From JALZVT01 sp964611345 (GTDB lineage Bacteria; Pseudomonadota; Gammaproteobacteria; Pseudomonadales; Azotimanducaceae): DNA of 64,000 bases. How positions within the stretch are numbered: the first letter of the stretch is position 1; each line of letters starts with the position of its first letter. The position numbers were made by a program, and so were the translations under genes. The notes below the pieces were generated by a model. The model was given only the letters and a program-made list of their open reading frames with translations. It made no database searches and was not told where the DNA came from. Where the stretch lies: contig CAZSYU010000007.1 of the NCBI GenBank assembly GCA_964611345.1, forward strand, positions 13,799-77,798, given 5' to 3'. Shown in pieces: positions 7,792-16,115 of this stretch.

Positions 7792-8978
7792 GCACCTGTA
7801 GTGATTTGCCAGTAGTGCTGGTGGTTGGCGCCAGTGGCGTTGTTGGTCGCGCCGCGCTTGAGCATTTTCACGCGCTGCCGCAGTGGCGAGCGATTGGCGT
7901 GTCGCGTCGAGCTCCCGACTTGCCCGGTGTAGAACACGTCGCCCTGGATCTGCAAGATGCAGTCGCTTGCGAGCGCGCGGTTGCACAACTGCACGAAGTC
8001 ACGCACGTGGTTTACGCCGCACTGTTTGAAAAACCAGGATTGTTGGCGGGTTGGGTTGAAGCGGATCAGATGCAAACCAACCTGCAAATGCTCAAGAATC
8101 TCTTTGTTCCACTGCAGCGGGCGGCGAAGAGACTCAGGCATGTCAGCCTGTTACAGGGTACCAAGGCGTATGGCGCCCATGTCGGTGCCATGCGTGTACC
8201 TGGTAAGGAGCGCGAAGGGCGTGTTGCACATGAGAATTTTTACTGGTTGCAGGAAGATTGGCTCAAACAGCAGCGTGCGAATGCCCATTGGGGGCTCACG
8301 ATTTGGCGTCCGCCGCTGATTATTGGACACGCCATTGGCGCGCCAATGAATGTGCTCGCGGCCATCGGCATTTTTGGTGCCCTAGAATCCTGGGGAACAG
8401 AATCCTGGGGAACGCAGGCCGGTACGGATCAGGCCATAAATCGAGCTTTTGGCTGGCCGGGCGGTGCCTGCGGCCCTATCGATGCGATTGATGCACGGCT
8501 GTTGGCGCAGGCGTTTGCCTGGGCGGTGAGTGGAAGTGAGATTGAGAGTACCCGTGCAGCCGGCGCACCCAACCCAGCAGCACTCGATCAAACCTTTAAT
8601 GTCACTAATGGCGATGTATTTGTGCCCAGCACCCTGTGGCCACAGTTGGCCAAGTGCTTTGGCTTACCCGCAGGTGCAGATGTACCTCAGCAGTTGCAGC
8701 ACTCGCTACCGAAGCGATCGGCACAGTGGGAGGCGTTGCGCACAAGATTCGACCTACAGGCACCGGGCCTGGCCAAGTTTGCCGGTGATTCGCTAATTTA
8801 CGCGGACTTGTTTTTCAATGCGGGCAACAGCGTGGCTATGCCGAGCCCCCTGTTAAGCACGATCAAACTGCGCAAGGCAGGCTTTGCTGAGTGCCTCGAC
8901 AGTGAAGACATGTTTGTCGATTGGCTCGAGCGACTGCAGCAGATACGTGTGCTGCCGCCGCCTCGGCAAGAGCTTTAG
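7788..8978 (+). CDS. PRISE-type short-chain reductase (progesterone 5-beta-reductase / iridoid synthase-like)
   Basis: A 396-residue extended SDR. The nucleotide-binding motif is VVGASGVVGRA (residues 12-22). HVSLLQGTKAYG (Lys126) and HENFYWLQEDWL (Tyr152) match the unusual catalytic Lys and Tyr motifs of the PRISE family, whose members reduce activated C=C bonds of enones such as progesterone or 8-oxogeranial using NADPH. The start is a GTG overlapping the stop of the preceding hydrolase. The stop overlaps the convergent VOC gene by four bases. A perfect 14-base direct duplication at 8385-8414 makes ESWGT occur twice in a row. Substrate unknown; the family assignment rests on the two active-site motifs. 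Confidence 0.78.
   Translation: MSTCSDLPVVLVVGASGVVGRAALEHFHALPQWRAIGVSRRAPDLPGVEHVALDLQDAVACERAVAQLHEVTHVVYAALFEKPGLLAGWVEADQMQTNLQMLKNLFVPLQRAAKRLRHVSLLQGTKAYGAHVGAMRVPGKEREGRVAHENFYWLQEDWLKQQRANAHWGLTIWRPPLIIGHAIGAPMNVLAAIGIFGALESWGTESWGTQAGTDQAINRAFGWPGGACGPIDAIDARLLAQAFAWAVSGSEIESTRAAGAPNPAALDQTFNVTNGDVFVPSTLWPQLAKCFGLPAGADVPQQLQHSLPKRSAQWEALRTRFDLQAPGLAKFAGDSLIYADLFFNAGNSVAMPSPLLSTIKLRKAGFAECLDSEDMFVDWLERLQQIRVLPPPRQEL
8385..8414. repeat. In-frame 15-base tandem duplication inside the PRISE reductase gene
   Basis: GAATCCTGGGGAACA and GAATCCTGGGGAACG are adjacent and differ only in the last base. They encode two ESWGT units in a surface-type loop after the predicted substrate-binding helix. 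The duplication keeps the frame. Confidence 0.9.
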
Positions 8979-9346
8979 CCTGCTTTCATTTCGTAAAAGC
9001 ACAGCTTGTTGCCGTCGAGGTCCCGCACGTACGCACCGTAAAATATGGGGTTACGTTCGCCGGGTTCGCCCTCGTCGGTCGCGCCCAGTTCAAGCGCCTT
9101 TGCATAGAGCTTATCGACCGTTGGCCGATCGGCGGGGATCGCAACCATAGTCCCGTTGCCAGCGTGCTGCGCGCCCTCGTCATAAGGCACACAAACCGCC
9201 AGCATGGCGGCATCCATACCCGTGCCGTAGAACTTTATGCGGTCCATGCCCATGAGTTGCTTGGCGCCAATCTCGCCCAGCAAGGCATCGTAAAAAGCGC
9301 AGGCCCGATCCAGATCTTTGGCGCCGATGGTTGAATATCCCAGCAT
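8975..9346 (-). CDS. VOC (glyoxalase/bleomycin-resistance fold) protein
   Basis: A 123-residue vicinal-oxygen-chelate protein. It begins MLGYSTIGAKDLDRACAFYD, a typical first beta-alpha unit, and ends RDLDGNKLCFYE, the conserved end of the second unit. The start ATG has a strong AGGAG ribosome-binding site in CACAGGAGAGACACATG. Such single-module proteins often bind a divalent metal between two beta-alpha-beta-beta-beta units. The usual His at the front of strand 1 is not evident here (MLGYST), so catalytic metal binding is uncertain. Convergent with the PRISE gene, with a four-base overlap of the two ends. Function unknown beyond the fold. Confidence 0.85.
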   Translation of the reverse strand: MLGYSTIGAKDLDRACAFYDALLGEIGAKQLMGMDRIKFYGTGMDAAMLAVCVPYDEGAQHAGNGTMVAIPADRPTVDKLYAKALELGATDEGEPGERNPIFYGAYVRDLDGNKLCFYEMKAG

Positions 9347-9591
9347 GTGTCTCTCCTGTGAGTTCGCTATGGGTAATGAATGATAAAGCGATTTAAAACC
9401 GCCAAGGCAGTAAACGGGGTCCCTCGCGGAGGAGCAAGTGGTTTCTTTAGAGGTCTCTATGTTATTGATATTAAAGAAAATATAGGCTGTTTGTGCGGCG
9501 GTTCACACAGGTTCAGGCTTGAAATTTGGCCCTGCGCCCTCTATATACTGGTGGTGATTTTTCAGTAGTTGCTAAAAGGTACTTAACGACA
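9347..9591. other. Intergenic region upstream of the YccA-like gene
   Basis: It separates two divergent genes. A sigma-70-type promoter is seen at 9519-9547 and is listed separately. No ORF with a credible start is present; the open frame from 9526 is only the leader of the next gene. Confidence 0.6.
9519..9547 (+). promoter_or_regulatory. Predicted sigma-70 promoter of the YccA-like gene
   Basis: TTGAAA (9519-9524) and TATATA (9542-9547) are separated by 17 bases, the ideal spacing. They lie about 45 bases upstream of the ATG at 9592. The alternative -10 TATACT (9544-9549) would give a 19-base spacer. Confidence 0.6.
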
Positions 9592-10281
9592 ATGGCAAAC
9601 GAACAGTTCAACAGCGCAGCCGCCACCTCAGGGGCCGGTGAACTCGCCACCAACAAGGTGTTGAAAAACACCTACATGCTGCTCGCGGCAACACTTGCCT
9701 TCGCCGCTGTGACGGCGATGGGCGCAGTCGCGCTCGATATCCCCAGATTGCCATTGATCCCATTCCTCGCGGTGTTCTTTGGGTTGTCATTCCTGGTAAC
9801 AAAAACTGCCAACAGCGGCTGGGGCCTTGTCTCAGTGTTTCTGTTCACAGGTTTCCTCGGGGCCAGCCTTGGCCCGATCATTAACTTGTATCTAGGCATA
9901 CCCAACGGCTCAGCACAGGTAGCCCAGGCCTTCGGCTTGACCGCGTTCGTGTTCATCGGACTCTCTGCCTATGTGGTCATCACCAAGGCCGATATGAGCT
10001 TTTTGCGTGGTTTCGTCATGGCCGGGGTAATGATCATGCTGGGCATGATCGGCATCGCTGTGATCATGCAACTTGTTGGTGGAACTATTCCTAGTGGGAT
10101 AATGTTGGCGTACTCAGCCTTTGTGGTGTTGTTGATGAGTGCACTTATTCTTTATCAAACCGGCGAGATCGTGAATGGGGGTGAAACCAACTACATTCTG
10201 GCGACCACAACGCTGTTTATGACGATCTACAACCTGCTGATTAGCCTGCTGAACATCTTTGGCATGATGGGCGACGATTAA
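9592..10281 (+). CDS. Bax inhibitor-1 / YccA family membrane protein
   Basis: Inner-membrane protein of 229 residues. Seven hydrophobic helices follow a short polar N-terminus (MANEQFNSAAATSGAGELA). The ATG at 9592 is preferred over an upstream GTG or ATG in the same frame, because those would add residues lying over the promoter and not seen in YccA relatives. In Escherichia coli YccA interacts with the FtsH protease, and BI-1 proteins of other organisms conduct calcium. Those roles are family knowledge, not visible here. C-terminal GGETNYILATTTLFMTIYN is the conserved last-helix region. A bidirectional terminator follows. Confidence 0.88.
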   Translation: MANEQFNSAAATSGAGELATNKVLKNTYMLLAATLAFAAVTAMGAVALDIPRLPLIPFLAVFFGLSFLVTKTANSGWGLVSVFLFTGFLGASLGPIINLYLGIPNGSAQVAQAFGLTAFVFIGLSAYVVITKADMSFLRGFVMAGVMIMLGMIGIAVIMQLVGGTIPSGIMLAYSAFVVLLMSALILYQTGEIVNGGETNYILATTTLFMTIYNLLISLLNIFGMMGDD

Positions 10282-10330
10282 GGGCGTTTACTCTCACCCA
10301 AAATAAAACCTAAAGTAAAACCCAAAACGA

Positions 10331-10363
10331 AAAAGGCTGGTGCATCGCACCAGCCTTTTTTTT
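10331..10363. terminator. Bidirectional Rho-independent terminator
   Basis: The stem GGCTGGTGC / GCACCAGCC with loop ATC is flanked by AAAA on the left and eight T on the right. Both strands therefore carry a U-tract after the hairpin, serving the YccA-like gene (+) and the DUF481 gene (-). Confidence 0.9.
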
Positions 10364-10402
10364 GGCTCGAACTTGTGCCAGTAGTCTCAACCGGCACAGA
10401 TC

Positions 10403-11410
10403 CTAGAACACGTAACCAACACCAATCCCGTAGGTAATGTCAGAATTGTGCGCGCCTTCAGGCGGATCAGTTTCATGCCGCACGTCTGCCCGCAGGCTGA
10501 CCGAAAGTGCATCTGACAGCGAATACCGCAAGCCAGTCTGTGAGTTATAAATTTGGCCGCGTCCGCCGCCCAAAATCGCGAGGATTTCGTGGTTGTGGTA
10601 GAACTCAGTCTTGGCGTTCAGGAAGCGATTGTAGTTGAGTGCCCAGCGAGCGGCGGGATTACTTTCGCTGTCGCCGTCGAGGTCTTCAAACACCTGGCTA
10701 ACGCCAGCTTCTATAGAAAATCGTCCCAGGGCATTGTCCCAAAACAGCTTGCCGATTGACGCGCCCACCGTCCAACGGGGGTCAACCAGTTTCAGAGTAT
10801 CTTTGAAGTATTCGAGGTTAGCGCCGACGAACCAGTTGTTTCTCAGGTAGCGACGATAGCCGTAGTCGATTTCGATCTGTTCTTTGGTGGTGACACCCTC
10901 GGCTTCTTCATCACCCCAGTACGCCGTCAGACGATGCTCATTGCGGCCATGGGTATACAGCGAATCACCAATCAGACTGAAAGCTTGAGTGTTGGCGTTA
11001 CCGTTTGAGCGCGAGAACAGAGCATCGATGCGTGAGGTCCATACGGGCGCATCACTCGGCGGTGGTGCCAGCAGAGAAATGTCGGCGAGGGTGGTTGGAG
11101 TGACGTTGCCATTAACCAGCAGACCGTTGTCCACCAACTGGCCAGAAACCTGGTTGCCGGACGCCAACGTCACGTCGTAGGTGCCATCGGTTTGCAGGTT
11201 CGCAACATCGGCCATGGCGATGGTTAGCGGCCCGTACGCGGTCGTGAATGTTACGTTGCCGCTGGTGATGTTATCTACGGTGCCGCTTATGCGGTCGCCG
11301 TTGGTTAGCATGACGACGTCAGCGTGGGCTGCACCGATGCTAATGAGTAGCGTGGTCGCGAGTGCTTTAACAGCAATTCTCAATCGCGAGGTCGTTGGAA
11401 ATGATGTCAT
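10403..11410 (-). CDS. DUF481 family outer-membrane protein
   Basis: A 335-residue exported protein. The ATG at 11410 is chosen because AAAGGAG stands eight bases upstream; a further in-frame ATG at 11431 would put that site inside the gene. The signal peptide ends at GAAHA-DVVM. An N-terminal beta-rich segment (VVMLTNGDRISGTVDNIT) resembles the adhesin-like domain found before DUF481. The rest is a beta-barrel-like DUF481 region ending in GIGVGYVF, with a terminal Phe typical of outer-membrane proteins. Related to E. coli YdiY, an acid-induced salt-stress-associated protein of unknown function. Confidence 0.85.
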   Translation of the reverse strand: MTSFPTTSRLRIAVKALATTLLISIGAAHADVVMLTNGDRISGTVDNITSGNVTFTTAYGPLTIAMADVANLQTDGTYDVTLASGNQVSGQLVDNGLLVNGNVTPTTLADISLLAPPPSDAPVWTSRIDALFSRSNGNANTQAFSLIGDSLYTHGRNEHRLTAYWGDEEAEGVTTKEQIEIDYGYRRYLRNNWFVGANLEYFKDTLKLVDPRWTVGASIGKLFWDNALGRFSIEAGVSQVFEDLDGDSESNPAARWALNYNRFLNAKTEFYHNHEILAILGGGRGQIYNSQTGLRYSLSDALSVSLRADVRHETDPPEGAHNSDITYGIGVGYVF

Positions 11411-11534
11411 GTAAAACTCCTTTGTCGTCATGACGAAGACTGAATAGGAGTGGTTGCAAAACGCAAACGCACTGCCGACGATTATAGGCCGGTAACGGTA
11501 GAAACCAGGTGTAAAAGGTTTGTAATGCTGCCTG

Positions 11535-13013
11535 CTAGCGGCGGAAGGATCCGAGCAAGCCGCGCACCAGTGCGCGTCCGAGTGAAGTGCCGACCGAGCG
11601 CAGCGTGCTCTTTAACATCGCCTCGCCAGCAGTTTGGCGATTGCTGCCACGTTTGCGCGGGGCCTTCTTGGCGGCTGCCTTTAGTGTTCTTGCATCGTTT
11701 TCTGCAGCTTCTTCTGCTGCGGCGCGCTGGTCTGCTCGATCGCGGAGCAGCTCGTAAGCAGACTCACGATCGAGGGGCTTATCGTATTTGCCGGCCATGG
11801 GTGAGCTCGTTAGTTTTTCTTTGCGCTCAGTTTTGGTTAGTGGCCCGATGCGTGATTCCGGCGGGCGAATAAGTGTGCGTTGCACGGGTTGTGGTGCACC
11901 CTTGGTATCGAGTACAGAAACCAGCGCTTCGCCGGTGCCGAGCTCGGTTATCGTTTTTTGTGTATCAAAACCTGTGTTGGCGCGAAAGCTCTCGGCGACT
12001 GCCCGAATGACCTTGCGATCTTTTGGCGTGTAGGCGCGCAGGGCGTGCTGAATTTTCATGCCCATTTGACCAAGTACATTTTCCGGCAAGTCGAGCGGGC
12101 TTTGGCTAATGAAGAAAATGCCAACACCTTTCGAGCGAATTAGCCGCGCCACCTGTTCGATTTTGTCGAGCAAGGGCTCTGGGGCCCGGTTGAACAGCAA
12201 ATGAGCTTCATCAAAGAACATCACAAACTTCGGCAACTCGGCGTCACCCGCCTCGGGTAACTCCTCAAACACCTCCGACAACAGCCAAAGCAGGAAAGTT
12301 GCATAGACCCTGGGGGCTTCCTGGGTTAGCCGAGTCGCGTCCAGAATGTTGATTACACCGTTACCGCTGAAGTCTTTTTGCATCAGGTCGGGCAGCGTGA
12401 TGGCAGGTTCGCCAAGAAAAGCCTCTGCGCCCTGTTCTTCCAGCACCAACAGGCGACGTTGGATGGCGGCCACCGAGGCACTTGATATGTTGCCGTAGTC
12501 GAGGCGGAGCTCTTTGTTGTTCTCCGCCATGTGACTCAGCAACGACCGCAGGTCTTTTAGGTCGAGAAGCAACAGTCCGTCGTCGTCAGCCATCTTGAAG
12601 GCGGCGTACAACACGCCCGTTTGGGTGTCATTGAGTTCCATCAGGCTCGCCAGCAACAGGGGACCAATCTCAGACACCGTGGCGCGAATAGGGTGCCCCT
12701 GCTCGCCGAATACGTCCCACAACAAGGTGGGGTAGCCACGCTGGTTGTATTCAGGCAACGGGATTTGCGCCAGGCGTTCATCGATTTTTGGATGCGGCTT
12801 GCCGGCTTCAGCGATACCAGACAGATCGCCTTTGATATCGGCGGCGAAGACGGGTACGCCTGCCTTGGAGAATGCCTCAGCCAGGACCTGTAACGTGACC
12901 GTCTTGCCGGTGCCGGTAGCACCGGTAATTATGCCGTGACGGTTGCTCATGCTGCCGAGCTGCTCAATGAGGGTGCCGTTAGCGGCGCCAAGAATCAGAT
13001 TTGAAGTTGTCAT
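11535..13013 (-). CDS. HerA-like / YjgR (DUF853) ATPase
   Basis: A 492-residue P-loop ATPase of the HerA/FtsK class. Walker A is GATGTGKT (31-38), Walker B is in FVMFFDEAHLLF near residue 270, and the sensor-like ISQSPLDLPENVLGQMG follows. The C-terminal tail is Lys/Arg-rich (KAAAKKAPRKRGSNRQ) and ends LVRGLLGSFRR, typical of YjgR proteins. HerA proteins pump DNA, but YjgR relatives have no established partner nuclease; none is seen next to this gene. The gene stands alone, with terminators or gaps on either side. Confidence 0.9.
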   Translation of the reverse strand: MTTSNLILGAANGTLIEQLGSMSNRHGIITGATGTGKTVTLQVLAEAFSKAGVPVFAADIKGDLSGIAEAGKPHPKIDERLAQIPLPEYNQRGYPTLLWDVFGEQGHPIRATVSEIGPLLLASLMELNDTQTGVLYAAFKMADDDGLLLLDLKDLRSLLSHMAENNKELRLDYGNISSASVAAIQRRLLVLEEQGAEAFLGEPAITLPDLMQKDFSGNGVINILDATRLTQEAPRVYATFLLWLLSEVFEELPEAGDAELPKFVMFFDEAHLLFNRAPEPLLDKIEQVARLIRSKGVGIFFISQSPLDLPENVLGQMGMKIQHALRAYTPKDRKVIRAVAESFRANTGFDTQKTITELGTGEALVSVLDTKGAPQPVQRTLIRPPESRIGPLTKTERKEKLTSSPMAGKYDKPLDRESAYELLRDRADQRAAAEEAAENDARTLKAAAKKAPRKRGSNRQTAGEAMLKSTLRSVGTSLGRALVRGLLGSFRR

Positions 13014-13118
13014 AGTTCGATCACACTGGGTAAACGCTGGCTTGCAAGCGCCCCCTCAGGAAAGTTCCCAGGAGGTGATGGAGTGGATAAGTTGTATGGC
13101 TCGTATGGTTACAAAAGT

Positions 13119-13146
13119 ATAAAAAAGGGGCCGCAGTGGGCCCCTT
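13119..13146 (-). terminator. Rho-independent terminator of the DUF4332 gene
   Basis: Read on the minus strand, GGGGCC-CACTGC-GGCCCC is followed by TTTTTTAT. It lies about 50 bases downstream of the stop codon at 13192. Confidence 0.85.
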
Positions 13147-13191
13147 TGGTACTCCTGGCGTGCCCGTTAGGGCAGTGGGACCGCGAGCTGC

Positions 13192-13596
13192 TTAGTGAGT
13201 AACCACCTTTGGTAGTTCTTTTGCCTGAGCCACCCAGCTCGTGACCGACTTTTCTGATGGCAGTGCTCGAACGAGTTTCTTTTCTTCGTTGCACTTCGCC
13301 ATGGCTGCGGTCAGGTTCGCGGCATTGCGTTGGGCAAGCTCGGGTACGGTATCTACACCGGCTGCTTCCAGTAACTCAGAGTACTCACCGCCCACGCCTT
13401 TGATGCGGCAGAGGTCAGCGTGATTGACGAATCGGAGGACGAGAGCGTGTGCCATGCCAGACGCTTCTTCGATGGCCTTCCGACCGTTGGCGGTAGCGCC
13501 TTTTTCCAGCAGCTCTTCACAGCTGTTAATGCCCGCAGACTTGAGCTTCTCTTCGTAAGCTGGACCGATGCCTTCGATGGTAGTTAATGCAGTCAT
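13192..13596 (-). CDS. DUF4332 helix-hairpin-helix protein
   Basis: A small, 134-residue, presumably cytoplasmic protein with two helix-hairpin-helix-like units. TTIEGIGPAYEEKLKSAGI is at residues 5-23 and RIKGVGGEYSELLEAAGV near 64-81, the second half of a duplicated fold. Such units usually bind DNA backbone through GxG turns, but DUF4332 proteins have no assigned role. The ribosome-binding site AAAGGA precedes the ATG. It forms its own transcription unit, ending in the terminator at 13119-13146. Confidence 0.85.
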   Translation of the reverse strand: MTALTTIEGIGPAYEEKLKSAGINSCEELLEKGATANGRKAIEEASGMAHALVLRFVNHADLCRIKGVGGEYSELLEAAGVDTVPELAQRNAANLTAAMAKCNEEKKLVRALPSEKSVTSWVAQAKELPKVVTH

Positions 13597-13911
13597 GTTG
13601 CCGTCCTTTCTGTTGGTTTCAAATAAGACAAGTGTTGATCATTCTACAACCCCGCGAGAACAAGTCTACTCCAGAGCCGGCATGGGCCCGCATGGGAGGG
13701 TGCGCTCAGGGGGCGCAATTTGGTCTTGTGTTGCTACGCGAGTCTATTGGGCGTAGTTTTGTAAAATGGCAGTAAACAAGCCTGCTAATTGAGCCGAAAA
13801 AGGCACTTGGCGGGTGCTGGCGAGCTATCCTCGCGCTTAGGTGGGTTTAGCCCGGCGACGCCACAAACGCGTGTTCGAAGCAGGGCAAGCTGATGAAAGA
13901 AGAAGGAATCT
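13597..13911. other. Intergenic region between the DUF4332 and response-regulator genes
   Basis: This 315-base stretch must hold divergent promoters. On the minus strand TTGTAG and TTATTT with a 17-base spacer lie near 13625-13655, a weak candidate for the DUF4332 gene. On the plus strand no convincing -10/-35 pair is seen; AAGAAGGAAT before 13912 is the ribosome-binding site of the regulator. No ORF or strong hairpin is recognised. Confidence 0.4.
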
Positions 13912-14610
13912 ATGAACATCATTCTCCTTGAGGACGATCCAGCCCAAGCAGAGTTGCTCAAGTCCTGGCTTGCGGAGGCAGGGCATGAGTGTGGGCACGC
14001 AGAGAACGGCGAGGAGTTTCTGACGCGTATCGATCGTGCGGATTATGATTTGCTGGTGCTCGACTGGGAATTGCCGGACACCACCGGCGTAGAGATATTG
14101 AGAATCATTCGCAGTACCGTGAATTGGCACGTCCCCGTGCTGTTTGTTACCCAGCGTGATGCCGAAGCTGACATCGTTGAAGCGCTATCCAGTGGTGCGG
14201 ATGACTACATGGTCAAGCGTGCGTCGAAAGCCGAGTTTTTGGCCCGGATTACCGCCCTCAGCAGGCGGCTTGGGAGTGCCGAGCTCGAAGCCGAGTTCGG
14301 CCAGTACCTGTTTAACCTCGAAAACAAAACCGTATCGATGGGCGACGAAGAGATCCGGCTCACCGCACGTGAGTTTGAAGTGGCTCACTACCTGTTTCAG
14401 CGTTCCGGCAGGCTGGTATCGCGAGAACAGCTGTTGCGCGACGTCTGGCGAGTGACAGGAGTGAATACCCGCACGGTGGATGTGCACGTATCGCGGGTGC
14501 GTAAGCGGCTTGCTATTTCCCCCGAAAATGGTTTCCGAATTAAAACTGTGTACCAACACGGCTATCGCCTTGAACCCGTGGAACACGAAGTCGACGCGGC
14601 CGCGAGCTAA
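13912..14610 (+). CDS. OmpR/PhoB-type response regulator of the LysM-FecR/CHASE2 unit
   Basis: A 232-residue two-component response regulator. The receiver domain (1-120) has the acidic pair in LLEDDP, the phospho-acceptor Asp51 in LVLDWELPD, a switch Thr in LFVTQRD and the conserved Lys in YMVKRASK. The C-terminal winged-helix domain (about 130-225) contains LTAREFEVAHYLFQRSGR and RTVDVHVSRVRKRL, the DNA-recognition helix of the OmpR class. It precedes a LysM-FecR gene and a CHASE2 histidine kinase gene on the same strand. The kinase is the likely phosphodonor, because no other orphan kinase lies nearby. Target genes are unknown. Confidence 0.93.
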   Translation: MNIILLEDDPAQAELLKSWLAEAGHECGHAENGEEFLTRIDRADYDLLVLDWELPDTTGVEILRIIRSTVNWHVPVLFVTQRDAEADIVEALSSGADDYMVKRASKAEFLARITALSRRLGSAELEAEFGQYLFNLENKTVSMGDEEIRLTAREFEVAHYLFQRSGRLVSREQLLRDVWRVTGVNTRTVDVHVSRVRKRLAISPENGFRIKTVYQHGYRLEPVEHEVDAAAS

Positions 14611-14684
14611 CGCGAATTATGTTTCCACTATTTGGTCTGATGCGTAACTGCGCGACCAGTCTGTTAAGTAGAGGATCCTTGTCC

Positions 14685-16079
14685 ATGCGCAATATATCTC
14701 GATTGCTACTGCCCATGGTGTTGCTTGTTCAGCTGTTCACCGCGCTGCCCGCGGCCGCGGACGATTGGCTGTATACAGTGCGTCCGGGCGATAAACTCTG
14801 GGGTCTGGCGGAAAAATTCTGCGGCACGCACGCTCGCTGGCGAGATATTGCCGACTACAATCAAATCGCTAATCCAACCGACGTGGATCCGGGTACGCGC
14901 ATTCGCATTCCCTTGAAATGGTTGATTGAGGAACCAGCGGTGGTGCGCTTAGTCTATGCGCGCGGCGATGTGCGCATAAAGCATCGAAGTCTCGCTCCAG
15001 CGGCTGAGAACCAAGCTGCGGCTGCTGAGAACCCAGAGCAATCCAACGAATCGGCTGTCACGCCTTTTACAGGACTAGTGGGAACAGAACTGGGTATTGG
15101 AGCGAAAGTGATAACCGGTCCGCAAAGCTATGCCAACGTAGTGTTTGCCGATGGGTCGACCATGCAAATAGGCCCCGAGTCTGAGGTGCAATTCGATACC
15201 CTCAGCGCGTATCGCGACACCGGCATGGTGGATTCGAGAGTTCGTATCAATCGCGGTTCTGGCAACTCGGAGGTCAAGCCCCAGAACGGGCCTGGCTCGG
15301 TATACCGAATATCAACACCCCTAGGCGTAGCGGCCGTGCGAGGCACCGAGTTTCGGACCCGCTCGGTTGATGGTGCCAACTTTGTTGAAACAACGGGTGG
15401 TGCGGTTGATTTCATCGTGGCCGATTCTACGAGCAACGTGGCCAGTGGGTTTGGGTTAAAGGCGGATAGCAATGGTGTCGCAGTTGAGAAGTTGCTTGAA
15501 CCCCCGCAGCTTGGCACTGCCCAAACCTATAACGTTAACGACAAACTTGTTTGGGATTCACTGGCGGGTGCCGCCGAGTATTTGGTGCAGATCTACAATG
15601 GCCCTGATCTGGCGGAAGTGAACGGACAGTTAAGCGCACCAAACTCCGAGATAGCACTCGCGAGCCTCGGTCCTGGAAGTTATGTACTTGGTGTGCGCGG
15701 AATTGCGACAAGTGGCGTGCAGGGTATGGAGGCGATCCGAAAGATCACGGTGCAAAACATACTGGCTGCGCCTGCAAACGTAAGCGTTAAGCAGATTCGG
15801 CGCTCGCCCCAGCTGCTCGTGAGTTGGGACGGGGTGGCAGGAGCTACAGATTACCAGGTTGTTGCTACACCGGTTGGTGGCGGCACGCCACATATCGAGA
15901 CAACAAAGGCCACACAGCAGCAACTCTCAGGCCTCGCGCCGGGCAAATACAATGTCAGCGTGCAGGCCAGCTCGGCCGATCTGACGGGCGAAGCCTCAGC
16001 CCTTGAGGAACGCAGGGTGCGAGCTCCCTTTAAGTGGGGCCTTGGCGCGATCCTGTTAGCCGCCGCAGCTGTTCTTTAG
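14685..16079 (+). CDS. LysM and FecR domain envelope protein with fibronectin-like repeats
   Basis: Exported protein of about 464 residues. The ATG at 14685 gives an ideal signal peptide (MRNISRLLLPMVLL...LPAAA-DDW); an in-frame ATG at 14619 would add 22 residues before it. A LysM domain (about 27-75, YTVRPGDKLWGLAEKFCG) should bind peptidoglycan. A FecR domain (about 120-230) shows the hallmarks GAKVITG, FADGSTMQIGPES and TPLGVAAVRGTEFR. Two fibronectin-III-like or similar beta units follow, and the chain ends in a hydrophobic WGLGAILLAAAAVL anchor. It lies between a response regulator and a CHASE2 kinase, so it may be the periplasmic sensory partner of that kinase. This domain set is known from FecR-LysM genes next to CHASE2 sensors; the ligand is unknown. 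Confidence 0.9.
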   Translation: MRNISRLLLPMVLLVQLFTALPAAADDWLYTVRPGDKLWGLAEKFCGTHARWRDIADYNQIANPTDVDPGTRIRIPLKWLIEEPAVVRLVYARGDVRIKHRSLAPAAENQAAAAENPEQSNESAVTPFTGLVGTELGIGAKVITGPQSYANVVFADGSTMQIGPESEVQFDTLSAYRDTGMVDSRVRINRGSGNSEVKPQNGPGSVYRISTPLGVAAVRGTEFRTRSVDGANFVETTGGAVDFIVADSTSNVASGFGLKADSNGVAVEKLLEPPQLGTAQTYNVNDKLVWDSLAGAAEYLVQIYNGPDLAEVNGQLSAPNSEIALASLGPGSYVLGVRGIATSGVQGMEAIRKITVQNILAAPANVSVKQIRRSPQLLVSWDGVAGATDYQVVATPVGGGTPHIETTKATQQQLSGLAPGKYNVSVQASSADLTGEASALEERRVRAPFKWGLGAILLAAAAVL

Positions 16080-16115
16080 GCATTTTTTTAAAGCCGCCGT
16101 CTATCTGTTCTTGCC

